A stretch of 64,000 bases of DNA, taken from positions 2,544,846-2,608,845 of the forward strand of contig NC_088779.1 of the NCBI RefSeq assembly GCF_954871325.1, written 5' to 3'. Below, one piece after another: positions 24,610-38,200 of this stretch. The position numbers and the translations under genes were made by a program. The notes beneath the pieces were generated by a model, which was given only the letters and a program-made list of their open reading frames with translations, was not told where the DNA came from and did no database searches. The DNA comes from Gordionus sp. m RMFG-2023 (Eukaryota; Nematomorpha; Gordioida; Chordodea; Parachordodidae). Numbering within the stretch: the stretch's first letter is position 1; each line of letters opens with the position of its first letter.

Positions 24610-26052
24610 TATAGTATACATATTATTTTATTCATTATTGTATTTACTCATGTTTGTTTTTATCTTATTTATTTATGAAATAAAAAAAAACTAATTTGTC
24701 TAATTTATATTTCCTAAATTTAATAAAAATATCTATTAGATTATCATGGATAAATTAAATAAGAAATTATAAAAAAAGATTTTTCTCTAAAATTAATATA
24801 TACATGGTTAATGATTAATTTTTTTTTAAATTAAATTTATAAAAACCGAAAAGAACCGTTATAAATTATAAACCGAACCGAACCGATATGATTTTTTTTA
24901 AAAACCGAAATGGAACAAAACCTTTATAAAATTTTAAAATAATAACCGGCGAACCGTTATACTAAACGGTTCGAAACCCTGCATATTGACAACAATAGAT
25001 TTATTTAACTATGCAAGAAATAATATCTATGGGGTAAATTATATCTGTGAGTAATAATGAATATATGAACATAGAAAGTCATCTTGAAAGCAGATTTTTG
25101 AGAGCAAAGAGAATTTCTATAACACAAAGTTCCTAAAGTCATAATTTATTAAAATTCCTTGGATGATTATAATATATGATATATTTTAATTATAAATTTT
25201 TGATTGTATTATATGTAATGCAATTTGAGGCAAATAAAGTTATAAATATGTTTAGAATTATTTTGTCAATTAACTTTGAGACAAAATTTAACTAAAGTGT
25301 TAAGCAAAGCTCATTATTCCAGCCACTTCTCAAAAATTTTGATAAAGATAAAAAAAAGTAAAGGCCTATCATTTACACATAATTTCTAAATTAACATTAT
25401 TTCATAACTATTCATTAAATTAAAATATGATGATATTAATGTTAAATTTGTTCAATTTTAGCCATATAAAGAGTGATAACTCCTAAACCCATGTTGATTC
25501 TAGTCTAGGATTTTGTATACAAATATAAAGCAGTGTGATATCTAACTACAGAAAAAAAAATTTGAAAAAAAAATACTTTTTTTTTCTATGGCCATTTCTG
25601 GTTTTACACATCCGGTTTTCGATATTAATCAAAAGTCTATCATATTTATTTTTATGTCATTTTAAAGAACTTTTATTAAGCTACAAAATAAAATTTAAAT
25701 TATTTTTCTAACTTAATTATTTCTCAAGATATTTGAAAATTAATGAGGTGCATTTTGTAAAAAATGAACCATTTTTCCGCGGCTTTAAACGGCCATATCT
25801 TAGCGGATAAACAGTTTTGGAAGGTAAAATTTTACTTTTTTCTTAGTTATAGTATATACTACCAGTATACAAAATTTAAGAAAAATTGAAGGGGGTCGGG
25901 TTGAAACCTTAATTGATTTGATATGGAATTCACCATATATAACGTAAATCAATTGTTTTTGATTACGTTATCCAATTTACAACACATAAAATATATCATT
26001 ACAATATAATATATCGCCTTAAACCTTATACAATAAAAAATGTTACTATCAA

Positions 26053-26368
26053 TGACATATATAATACCTAGAATGATAAAGCGTCGATAAAAGCAAATCA
26101 GCTGGACCCGCCATTTTGGTAACACCATATAGTAATTTTTCACATGTTAAAAACTACTATTAAATTGATAACTCGCTTCCTTATTATCTCGATGATCCGG
26201 AAATTCTTTAAATAAAGTTTGCATCGGATATAGGAATAAATTAGGCTCTCGTTTAAAATTTTAATAACGATTAGTGTAACCAAGATGGAGTCTCCAGCTG
26301 ATTTGCATCTATGTACACTTTTAATGAATGAATGAATCGTCAGTCTAGGTATTATATATGTCATTGGT
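26053..26368. repeat. Palindromic MITE, CAATGACATATATAATACCTA ends
   Basis: The left end AATGACATATATAATACCTA is matched by TAGGTATTATATATGTCATT on the right. Inside, CAGCTGGACCCGCCATTTTG pairs with the inverted AAGATGGAGTCTCCAGCTG. Relatives are at 50198-50515 and 58286-58526. Confidence 0.8.
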
Positions 26369-26449
26369 TAATACAAAAAAAAATTACATGTTACAAACAT
26401 GTAACAATTATAATACAACATGTACCCCCTTTTCAAGGTAGTAGATTTT

Positions 26450-27110
26450 GGAATTTGATCCTTATGTCTTTCTAATTTTGGTGTCCCGTATGTCTATATA
26501 GTTATTATAATGAAATATCTTCCACTTGGCACATAATTTTTTTTATACTTGCAATCAAATATTTACGGGCACAAAATAAAATTCAAATATTCTAATTATT
26601 AGGTAAAACTATTTTTATTTATTTATTATTCAGAAAAAATAAACAATTTATTATATATTACTATGGCACCAAAAGTTATTTTACAATTAATCCAATATAG
26701 ATTTGTCCGATAGATGGCGTTTATTGTTAAAATTAATTTTTTTTAAAACTTAAAATTAATGTTTATTTTATATTATTATGGTCATATTTAAATGTGTTGA
26801 GAGTCCCGAATAAATGAAAATCTCGTATCGCGTTCGCGAACTTTCAAAACAGATGTTGTTGGCAGTTTTATTGATCGATATCGATTATTTCATAATATTC
26901 AATCTAAAAAGTGTAATAGTGAGTACGAATTGCGAATCTTGACCACTCGCTTAAATAATTAAAAAATGAGTTTCAAATGATACCGTTTATATTGATGCGA
27001 TTTTATCGTAGTGTCAAATATTATATTTAAAAAAAATAGCTAGTATAAAATTGAGATTTATATTTTTTCTTCTTTCAACCAAGACTACAAGCATAAGCAT
27101 TCACTCTTCT
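26450..27110 (-). repeat. Reverse copy of the ~1-kb TTCGGTTATG family
   Basis: Blocks GTCCGATAGATGGCGTTTAT, TTTCAAAACAGATGTTG and GTAATAGTGAGTACGAATTG follow the order of the reverse copy at 5160-6175. It is non-coding and lacks the 35-bp array end. Confidence 0.7.
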
Positions 27111-27124
27111 TTAGGGTGATAAGC

Positions 27125-27245
27125 AGGGATGTGAACCCTTGGACAAAAAAAGGGACCAGGTCCGGTTTCGGGTACAGGTAATAAATTTAAAAGACCCGGG
27201 TCCAGGTTCTGGTCCGGGTTCAGGGAACATAAAAATAATGACGAC
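27125..27245. repeat. MITE fragment with GGATGTGAACCC end and GGTCCGGGTTC repeats
   Basis: The start CAGGGATGTGAACCC is the same as at 62766. Subterminal GGTCCGGGTTC and CCGGGTCC motifs follow. The other end was not found. Confidence 0.5.
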
Positions 27246-27249
27246 GACT

Positions 27250-28844
27250 CGGCTAAGCCGATTAACAACACTAATGACGACCAAATGGTATATACTATAA
27301 TTTAACTTATTATATTAATTTAAAGATAATGTAAATCATAATTTTTAGAAACAATATTTCTAAACAATCTCTGAAAAAGTAGTCAAATAATTTGATATTT
27401 GGTCAATCCTTAGATGGTATAAATATTGATATAAGTTTTGACATTCGTCAAATTTTGAATGATTTTTATAAAGATTGAATATCGAGATCTCAATATATTT
27501 ATTGATTATTCCAAAATAAAGTTATTATTCATTAAATATAACAACCAATCTGCCGTCAAGTGCCCAGGTAGAAAGGGTTTAGTATGGCTAAAAATGTCAT
27601 ATGATTAAAATTTTGAGGATGTTTTATATTGCTAAAATATAAAATTTATTTATAATTTATAAATTTCGTATATGAATTATTAAAATCAAACAATCATTAA
27701 CTCAATTAGTGATATATCAGTTCAGTAAATTTTTAAACTAATTTTAACAATAGAATCATAAATTAAGCGTTATGCACAACTTACAAATACAATAAAAATT
27801 GTATCTATATCTAGATTCATGAAAGGTATCTTTTAACGACTCTGATATTCACAATCAATTATCCGACATGAATGTCACGAATGAAGAGCGAATATAAAGT
27901 GTTGTTACATGATTGTAAATATTGTAAAATAATATTTTATTTTCAATTTACATTTTAATGTTTATATATCATTGTTTATGTCGTTATTTTTTTTATTTTA
28001 TTTGTGACTTGACAATTGGATATTATATGATATTAATTTTTGGGTTTAAACGTTAATTGTTAAAAAATTAAATTCTTAATTTTTAAATAAAACAACATAC
28101 TATATATAATCGTGTCACTATCAAAATCGTTCTCATATTATAATAGACCATAACAAGTTCCCGGCCCCCCTACGACAAATGTGAAATTATAATTATATTA
28201 CAAATACTGTTGTTATAAGACCTGTAGACAAGTCCACTTAGCCTAAACTAAGCTTATAGTCTAAGAGATTTAAATTTCTAAATTAAGCCTTAACTTTGGG
28301 GAGATGAATTTTAATAGGAAATATGGCTAAGCCAGTGTTGGAGGTTGGCTAAAGATAGGTGATCCAAAATAAAATATATTATTTCCAAATAAAAAATTCA
28401 TTGTTACCAATAATACATTTAAATAAGATCCAATTAATTTAATTTTATTAAAATCTTAAATGCAAATATCATTTTCTTGACTTTTTGAAAATAATATCCA
28501 ATTTTTGCTCTCTCTATCTCTTCTTTAGTAAAAATTTTGGAACTATTATATATTTTAAGAAAGACATCAAATCAAATGACACATGTCTATAGAAATTTGT
28601 TTTGATTATGTATATTTAAAACTCAACCAATCAGGCTTACAAAAAATATTGAAAAATTTACTACTTCAAAACTTGACCAAAAATGTATTTAAATTGTTTA
28701 ATTAAAAAGGAACTATATTGAATAATTTAATCGATACTATTATTGATATTTAATTGGAATATTTTCGTTACTCGTAAAATAAGAATTGAATGCTAATATT
28801 TCAAAAATAATAATACATAATGTGAGACGTTAGCCCAATAATAA
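27250..28844. other. Intergenic AT-rich DNA downstream of the AGK-like gene
   Basis: No open frame or repeat family was recognised. Confidence 0.4.
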
Positions 28845-28906
28845 TTTATTGCAAAGTCAATACAAATTTAAAAATTTTGAATGACAATTGACAATAATAA
28901 TTTATT
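28845..28906 (-). terminator. Candidate polyadenylation signals of the AGK-like gene
   Basis: Two AATAAA hexamers on the minus strand (28901-28906 and 28845-28850) lie about 70 and 126 bases past the stop codon. In such AT-rich DNA the hexamer is common by chance. Confidence 0.4.
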
Positions 28907-28975
28907 ATAATAAGTCAATTTTGATCAATAATTTCAGTGATTTTTGTAAAGTTTGCAAAATTATTTCCAAATATC

Positions 28976-29276
28976 TTATGTTACAATATTGAAGCATTCT
29001 GGCAAAATTTTTATCCGAATAAAATGATTGGCTGATTCATTCTCCGCTAAACTGGGTTTCGCGATCGAAGCGGCTTTAACCACGTTTACGTCGTATAAAA
29101 TTTTTAAGGATTCTTCGGGATTCACCGAACCTTTTTCCTCGGAGGGATTACTCGTAAAAGTTTGAGTGAGAGGCAAGAGATCAATATCTATGGTGTTCAC
29201 GTCGCAAGCTACGATTTCGTACATGTTATCATCGGGTAGTTGTGTTGGGGAAGGATTGGACATCCCCGAGGTATGA
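28976..29276 (-). CDS. AGK: AGK-like terminal exon
   Basis: It follows ACAAG at 29277 and ends with TAA at 28976-28978. It reads HTSGMSNPSPTQLPDDN, then YEIVACDVNTIDIDLLPLTQ (AGK: EVWKDVQLSTIELSITTRNN), and closes NHFIRIKILPECFNIVT (AGK: EAMPVEVKLLPRKLQFFC). The C-terminal similarity is by eye and moderate. Confidence 0.68.
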
Positions 29277-32200
29277 CTTGTTTTTAAAAAAAAATGAAAT
29301 AAAATGTAATTAATAAGTTCTCTGTAAAAGTAGGCCCGGACAGACTGATTTTAATATATAAATTATTGTTATGAATATATATATATAACAAAAAATTATA
29401 TAATTATTAATAGATAAATTTGATAGGAGAGAAGGGTAGGGAACACGAAATTTATCCTCTAATTAACTCAAAAACCACTTCCGGCTAAAAAGACCCAGTC
29501 ATTGAAATCGCTCGAGTTGATTAATCGGCTCATTGCAGAAAATATAATTTTGGGAAAGATTCGCCCCCATTTTGAAAATCAGGCCCAATAAGCTTTAAAT
29601 TTACTCGGATTTTAATTTTTTTTTCCCCTTTTTAAAGATGAACGTAGGGAAAAAAATTGGATCCCGACATGAGAAGCGTCTCGCGCGCCTACTACCATAG
29701 GTAGAAATATCCCACTTTCGCGACGTTTTTCGTTGCGCGATATCGCTGACTTTTTTCCGGCGCGATAAATACAAACCACACTTACAATTTGTTAACCGTA
29801 AATGAATTTGGGCGACATTATTTTTAGCATTTTTATTTTAAATTTTCAAAAATAACCGCATTATTTTTTGTTAAAAAAAATTAAAACTTATAAAAGAGGA
29901 TTGAGGGGAGGGGGGTGTGGGGTGGATTCAAAAGAATATATTTTAAATATTGTCTGGGATAGAACAGAGAAAATAGAATCTGCATATCTCGAGGAGATAT
30001 TCTTTGTTTAAGGTTAAAAAAAAAATTTCTTTAGGATCTTCAGTGATTGTTGTTTAGCTTTAAGCCTAAGATTTTTTTAAAAAAAGGATAGCTACTTCAC
30101 CCGAGTTCCCTAGAAAATGGTAGTAAACGAAGAGCGAACTATTTGTTATTTTTCAATTTGTTGTAGTTTAGTATTTTTGTCATATATTGAAATAATGATA
30201 TATATGGAATGTCGATCAAAAGTGATAGTTGGAATTAGTTTTGGTTTTTGTTGGAGGATGAATGTAAGACAGAAGATCAGATGTTATTTTGTTGATGGAT
30301 TTTTGGATATTGTTTGTATATACTTAAATATATGTTCATATGATCATGATCGTAAAGATTAAGCTAATTCATGGGAAATAGGCCTACAAAAAAACGAATC
30401 GAATAACTGCGCTATTCGTATTCGTACGAATAATAAAATCATTATTCGTTTCGATTCGATTCGAAAATTTTTCTAAAGCTTATAAAATATTTTGCAAAAA
30501 AAATTTTACAGATGTTTAAAGATGACATTTTTAAGGATTCTTTAAACTAATTGTCATTAAAATATAAAAATTTATAGAAAATAAACGAAATAAAACCCAA
30601 TGATTTCATATAACGTTAACCAAACAAATTGACCAAAATATCCGATTTTTAGAATTAGAATTGCTTATAAAAAAATATTTAGTGAAGGTGATTATGACAA
30701 AATAAAATTTTTAAAATTATAATCTATTTAAAATATCTACATTTTAAATATTTGCATATAAAATATAACAAAATATTAGAAAGTATTTCATTATAGATTT
30801 TATTTATTAAAAATACTTTAGTAGCATATATTTCCTTTATTTAATCATGTATTTATTTTTTTATTAATATCATTTTATTAGTTAGAGGTGAAGGTGATTA
30901 TGACAAAATAAAATTTTTTAAATTATAATCTATTTAAAATATCTACATTTTAAATATTTGCATATAAAATATAACAAAATTTTAGAAAGTATTTCATTAT
31001 AGATTTTATTTAATATATAAAAATACTTTAGTAGCATAAATTTCCTTTATTTAATTATTAATATAATTTTTAGAAGTGATTATGAAAATGTAATAGAGGA
31101 TGAAGATATTATAATGCACTATCTGAATTAGATTGTCTAAAATTTGCCAAAAATAAGGTTACTAAATGGGAAAAGGATTTTCCTAATTAAATAATAAGAA
31201 CTAGTCAAAAAAATTTAGTTATTTATCTGTCAGGAGCTTGAGAATATGGGAAAGAGGCACACTCTATAAAAATGTTTTGACTTGTTCAATAACATCAAAA
31301 ATGATTTAAGAGAAACAATCAAAATAAAATAATTATATTTTACTTTGAAGCTTTCCCTTTTCTTCCATTAAACTTTTTCAGCAAATATAACTTGTTATGA
31401 TTTGATATTTGATAATAGGAAATAAAATAAAACGAAATGATATCCACTAGGAAATTTTAATTACTTCTTTTTATTTTACTTGCAATAAAATATTTGCGAA
31501 TAATTATGAATATTTATATATAAATAATTTGGAATAATACGAATAATTTTCCTCATTATTCATATTCGATTCGATTTTGAATAGAATAATTGTGTTATTC
31601 GTATTCGTAAAATACGAATCGAATATCAAATAACAAATAATTCGTTTTAGGCCTAATGGGAAGTAAAGTTAATTTTTATTATACATATATTCGTTTGTAT
31701 ATTTTAAAGTATATGTTAGTGTTAGATGTTCAATATATGCGTTTTTATTTGTTGGGAGGGAGGAAGGGAAAGTATGGGAAAGAAATTTATTCCAGCAGCT
31801 AAACCTAATATAATAATTTTTTTCCCCGTTGTTTTACGTTTAGCTAACATTAATGTTTGGCTTTGTACGCATCTTAATTTTTATAAGATTTAAAAACTTT
31901 CATCTAAAAACCGCCATAGCGAAAGAAAATAAGACCGCCATCTCAATGGCGGTAGTTTCTGATGCTATTTGGAGAGCGATCCTGTAAACCGGTTTTAAGA
32001 AGTTGTACTGGTTACCGTATGAACCAATCGACAACGCGTAAATTTGCGGCGAAATTTATTGGCCGTATAATGAAGCGTATCTTTTATATTGAATCTACCA
32101 TATTTTGGTTGATATAAAAGAACAATCAGAATTGGCGTTGTTAAACGGCTCGATTTGAACCGATATTTATAAAGGGCCTACTCAATATTTTAGCCATAAA

Positions 32201-35200
32201 AATAATGACCAAGCTTAGAGATTCCGTTAATTGTGCCATATCTGTAAAGCAAAACCTTCGGGACACTTGCGTAATATTTCTGGATAATATATTGAGTAAT
32301 CCTCCGTTTTCAAACAAATGATTGAAATCAAGCCGTTTAACAATAATAATAAGAAAGGATGTTGTCACGTTTTTCGCTATTAGCGCGCGTAATATTTCTG
32401 GGTAAATATTGGGTTATCCATTCTTGAAAGAAAGGGGATGGATATGTAAATATCCTTCACTTTGGATACATTTAATTTACAATTTCATATTTATACTTTA
32501 TATACTGTTTAAGAATTTAAGTTATTTAAAAAAAAAGACCATCATAAAATGAATAATCATTTATATCAATTATAGAAAGAGTACATAATATATGTTAACT
32601 GCAAAAAATCTGATTTTACCGGAAATATATTCCAGATGTTTAAAAATATCTATCTTATTGAAATATATCAGGTTAGAAAGATCTTGGGAAAATTGTCTGA
32701 AATTCGTAGAGTAAGGTATTCCCAAGCACGATGGAATACATTTAGCTTGCAATATCAGATTTTTAAATTTTTCAAAACGCGCTCAAAAAAAATGATTTAA
32801 AGTTGAAAAAAAATATATTGTCACTGGTGTTGTTAAACGGCTCGATTTGAGCCGATCTTTAAAAAAGGGCTAACTCAATATTTTTTATCCAGAAAATTTT
32901 TTACGCAAGCCCAAAGATTCTGTTCAATAGATGTCACGACAGTTTGGACATCTATTTAGCGAAATCTAGAGTCTTAGGCAATATTTTTCTGGCCAAAATA
33001 CTGAGTTGCCTCCTAAACAACACTAATCGCAACGATATTATTGTGGTATTCGGTTTTTATAATTTATTATCGCGGGAAAAAATGTGAGTTATTTAGTGCT
33101 ATTATAAATTAATAGGGTGTTTATTTATTAGTTTTTGTTTTTAGTAAATATAAATATATTAATTATCGCAGTAAAAATAGCATGATTATTTATATTGTAA
33201 TAAATCGACATGCTTCCAATTATTAGCGATAATAGATGTATATAAATCAGAGACCTTTTTTTTAAAAAAAAACCGGGCCAGGCCGGCTATAAAAATCAAA
33301 AGTAAATGTAAGAGATTTAAAATCCGGGCCGGGCTTGAAAAATTTATTTTTAGAAAAAAACTGGGCCTGCAAATGGTACCCATGCAGGTCTCTGATATGC
33401 TGCTCAAATTGTGACTTAGCATAACAAAAGTGCTACCAGTCCACCCCCCCCCTTCCGCGCATAGAGATATTGAAGAAACCGTCGTATAAGTGAATTATAA
33501 AACTTTAATGACATAAACTTGACAACATAGTATCGGAAATAAGTTAATTTTTTTTTGGGGAGAAAAATTGTGGTTATATATATATGTGCATTTTTGGATT
33601 ATTCACTTTATTAATAATAACATATCCTTTAACCTTACAAATAGTCAAAATATTCATGTTAAAAGCGATAGTTAATTTTTTATAAGTAAACATTGAAATT
33701 TGTAAAATATTGGGAAATGCAGTAATAATATTTTTTTGGAGCATCGGTAATCATAGCGATATGGATGTGTAGTTTAATTTGGGGCAGGAGAATGAGAAGG
33801 AGTCGCAGGGTAAAAATAAAGGGGGCAGATATTAACCATTGAAAGATATAACAATGGGAAAGGAAATATATGTTAAATCTATAATATTAGTTCCGCAAGG
33901 TGGATTTAAATTTTTTTTAGTAAATTATTGATTAACCAAAAATAAAATCAGCTGAATATTTTCAAAAAAACATATTTTTTTTTATAAAGAATTATAAGAC
34001 AACAATAATCATTGCAAGAAAAAGAAATCATTTCCAAATATTCCAAAGATGTTTTTTTTAGAATTTGTTACATCATATAAAATATAACCTTTTATAAACG
34101 TTGTTTTTTTTTGTGTTTTTTATTACTACCAATCCTCATGGAAAGTATACTTTTTCTTCTCCGTTTAATGGCGATTTCCAGGTTTACTCGGGTTGGCCAG
34201 TTTTCCCCCCTGATTTAATCATTAGGAAATTTTGTACATAAAGGTTTTTACAATAGGACGCCCTTTCTGACATCCAACCTTTTTAGGCGGAAATTTAAAT
34301 GCAACTAAACTAGGAAATAATTTTTCAGTCCCTCCATCTTATTATTCTTATCTTGGTTGGCCAGTTTATCGGATTCCTCACTGAAAAAAAACGCGACGAT
34401 TTTTAAGTGTAATCTTATCAAGATGGGGTCGTGTAAACCAACATGCTAATTAATGAATTAAATCAGCTTTCAACATATGTTTAGGAATTATTTTGTCATT
34501 TCATTCTTGCGAAAATCTTCTGGATCTCTGACTGTAAAATAATTATTTTGCTCCTTTTATGTATTTAAGAATTGAGTATATTAAATAACCATGGGAGGTT
34601 ATAACTGTTTCGGAATGAGAGAATAGACAATTTTGATGCTATGTGAACTGGATTGGAAAGAGAATAGGGCAATTTTCAATCATATTCAATTGAACGAGTA
34701 AAAAAAAATGTTCATGTTCCCGTTACAAAAACGCATGTTTTTAATGTCGAGTGACAGTCACGACCTCGCGTCAACTACTCGTGAAGTGTAGAATATCATT
34801 CTCAAAAAAAAGAGTTAATACAATAAAAAAAATGTTACGTGATAATATTTGATTGGATAACTTGATTCAACCGTTCTTCCGAAGTTATGACAGGAGGCAC
34901 GGACAAAATCCGAACCCTGGAGGAGTCAATTGATTCGTCGGGATAGGCGGATTTTATGTCGTTAGAATCGTTTCTTATTTTGAGGTGACTAGAGTTTAAC
35001 GTCATCGACTGCGGTTCTTTATGGCGCTCCTGAGTATTATGTCCGCCTATATATATATTTTTTAAAAAAATAGCGTTTAGGACATAATATTCGAAACAAT
35101 TCTTTCCGATATAATATAAAATATGATAATATTGATTTGATATAATATAATATGACTGTGATTCTTTTGACGGAAAACGTTTTTAGTTCGGTGCCACCCG

Positions 35201-38200
35201 AAAAATCGGTATACGGGTTCGAAAGGCGAAGGGACAGGAAAATTTCCGCACTTTGAGCATCGATCTCCCGGATCGCAAGCGTTGAAGGTGAGCGTTATTT
35301 TCGCTTCGAACGATTTTGGAGATCTAAATTGCTAACAATATTGCGCAATTAAATTTATTGTACATACTCGAATTATTTGAGAAATCGGGCAGTTGCTTGA
35401 ATCAATTTCAACCCGGTGGATCTTGATTAATTTTGCAAATGAAATCTTGGAATCTTACCAATTATGATTATTGGAAGGCGTGAGGGAACATTAACAAAAT
35501 AAAGCTAAAATAAAACTGGGGGTTTAAAAATTCGGGAGTTTATAGCTACCCGAATTCTCGTGTCTATTTTATCGGGAGTTCGTAAGCCAGAACTCCTCTC
35601 CTCTTTCTGGAACTGGAATACAACCCCGAACGGGTTCTTAGACTATATCGAAAAGGAATGATTCGTTATTAGAATTTTCTTTTTAGGGAATAATAAGGAA
35701 CGATAAAATTATTGATCGAAATCAAAAATTTCCGCGAGATTGCGCACGACGAAATAAATCGTTAAAACTAGCAATCTTTAACACAACAAAAAAAATTTAA
35801 CGCAATTTTGGGCCTTTATAATTACGATTAAAAGAAAAATAAATTTTTTTTTAACAATAAATTGTTTCACTAGGTTAATAGTTAATTTAGATCGGTGTTG
35901 GTAAGAATATTAGCGCAAGTGATCTGCAAAGTCTGCACCCACCCAAAACCTCCTGGGGTCCGAATTTACTTTGGTCTTGGGTGAGCCTTATTTATGTTCG
36001 TTACAAAAAAAAATTCCGGCCGAGCCTAAATAGATTTCTAAATAGAGCCTTTGCCAATGATATCAATATTAACATAGAGTGACGATTCCTTCATCTACAT
36101 TTACAAGGTGTACATACATCGAAGATCGCCGTTGAAAATTTAGAATATAGTTAAATGACATCGAATACAGCTGAGTCGCATGTATGTTACACTTATAATA
36201 AATAAATCGTTAGATTAGGTCTGTATTAATGTTATTTGAATCTCTGGTTAGAAATTCTCGCTTAGAGACTTTTGGAACCTGGATATAAAATAAATAAAAA
36301 GGTATTCGTTTTCGAACCGGGATTCAAGAATTATCTGATAACAGGAACTTAATCGAAACCGATTTTCTGAGAGAGGTCTGGACCTAACCCAGGTTTGATG
36401 AGTTGCCATAAATTGGTCTCTGTTCGGTCCGTGGTCTCAAAATGCCCAACCGAACATTTTACATTCTGAACCCGAATTTGAATTCACGAATACTTAGTTC
36501 AAATTTTTAGAGTGGATCGGATTTCAAAAAATAAAATCCCAAACATTTAAATCCCGAAAATGTTCTAAAAAATTCAGTTTCCGATTCTACATAAATTTCA
36601 AGATTTCTTCCGATTAAATATATATATACATAATTTTAATTTTATGCGTTTTCGATGGCTTCGTACGGGTGGGGAGGGAGGGTAAATATTTTAAATTCCA
36701 TTGATAGACAAAGGAATGACAATTATGAATGAATGAATCACCTTTGGTTTAAGAAATCGCAAGGCAGTCTCCAAAGTCGTGGAATCGTCAATCCTCGATT
36801 CGAGTTGCGGAGTGAGTCGATGCTCCGAGAGGTTCACGTTTTTCAACTTGTCGGCGGTATGCGTAACGCCATCTAGGCCTATGTCGAGATCGCTGAACGC
36901 GTATTCATGATCTTCGACACTCTCGGAATCCTCCGAACTTTTTAGCGTCGTAACTTTAAACGCGTCGTAGGGCACTAACCCAGCTTCACGTTTAACGAGG
37001 TGATCGGTGTACACGTATTTGAACTTTGAGTTACCATCTTTCGGTGTTAGTGATGGGTTGGGGAACCCGTTAGAAGATATGTTTAGAGCCAAGTGGCACA
37101 GAGTCGAAATCGGGGTCAATTTTCGTAAATTAAGGTTAAGGAAGTTATCAAGATGGTTTTTCAGTTTATTCGTGAGGTCGGCTGATTGTTCTATCCGAAC
37201 ATTCGATAAATGTGAGTAGCGGTTTTCGTCGAGTGCGCGTGGCAATCGAGAGAACGGGAACTGTGGGCCGAAGGACGAGTACCTCGTTTTGATCCACTTG
37301 TAATCCGGGATTCCAAAATCGACCCAGCTCACCTGAACATTGGATTTGAAAGTTTGAAGTTGGTGTTCAAATTTTGTGATGGCATCACCGGGAACATCGT
37401 TCATTGGTGGCGGTGTCAGTAGGAAATCAATGACCGTCGAAATAAATGGACGACTACCGAGTATCAATACAGCCGTGTCCTTATAGTATTTGGTGGAATG
37501 TGGCGAGTGTGGGCTTTGAGCGTTTTTGTAGATTTTAGACGCAAACGATGTGAGGGTTTTAGTAGTTTCACCGGTCGCTTGGACATTCTTGAGAAAGGAT
37601 TTGAGGGAAGAGTTTTCTTCCAAATAATATTTTATGTCTCCTTCGTAAACCTTCGAATAATAAAAAATCGAAAAAAAAAAGAAGAGCTAGAGAGAAATTA
37701 ATTTTCTCGAATAAGAAATATTATTTAAATTTATACGTAAACGTAATTATTAACCTTTGTTTTAAATTAAAATTTTGAGAGCTTAACCAGAAGAACACCT
37801 CGGAAATAGGAGACGACACCGAACCCAGAAACCAACCCCCTTCAATTAAATTTATTTTTTTTGGGAAATCGGCTGCAAACTATGATGTCATTAATTTATA
37901 CCGGAAATGTAATTAAAATATTTCTCATTTTTACTGAATTAATTTCATTTCAATCTCTTTATTTAAAATGTATTCTTCGTATAAATATAATTTTCTTCCT
38001 TTTTAATTTATAAAATATTTCGATTTTTTTTTCATTCAACCCACAAACAAAAAAGTAAAAAGTCAACATCAATTAATAATCTAATATAATATGATTAATA
38101 TCTATTATTTTTTTTAAATACAAATTGTTTTATTGATTGACATTTATCAATAATTATTTAAATTTATCAATAATTATTTAAAACTACTATTTTAAATATA

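Larger units (their letters stand above)
20991..24981 (+). mobile_element. hAT transposon, nearly full length, with 8-bp target duplication
   Basis: Ends are CAGGGGTTCGAACCG and CGGTTCGAAACCCTG, with CATATTGA on both sides (20983-20990 and 24982-24989). Subterminal regions are dense in GAACCG/CGGTTC repeats, a usual hAT feature. The transposase reading direction is +. A 1-kb foldback element (21523-22567) sits between the left end and the transposase. Confidence 0.93.
19489..25941 (-). mobile_element. Long-TIR DNA transposon carrying a nested hAT
   Basis: Terminal inverted repeats of about 680 bp (19489 to about 20175 and about 25265 to 25941) begin ATGGTGAATTCCATATC. Subtracting the nested hAT (20991-24981 plus an 8-bp duplication) leaves about 2.45 kb of original element. 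The left interior at 20290-20640 is a decayed piece of the transposase found better preserved at 39994-41418. The flanking dinucleotide steps are AT repeats, so the target duplication length is not readable. Confidence 0.8.

Noticed and set aside
30117-30362. + frame of 81 codons
   Set aside because: No similarity, no splice or start context, lies in an AGK-like intron on the opposite strand.
32141-32368. Minus frame of 75 codons
   Set aside because: It reads through a palindromic MITE.
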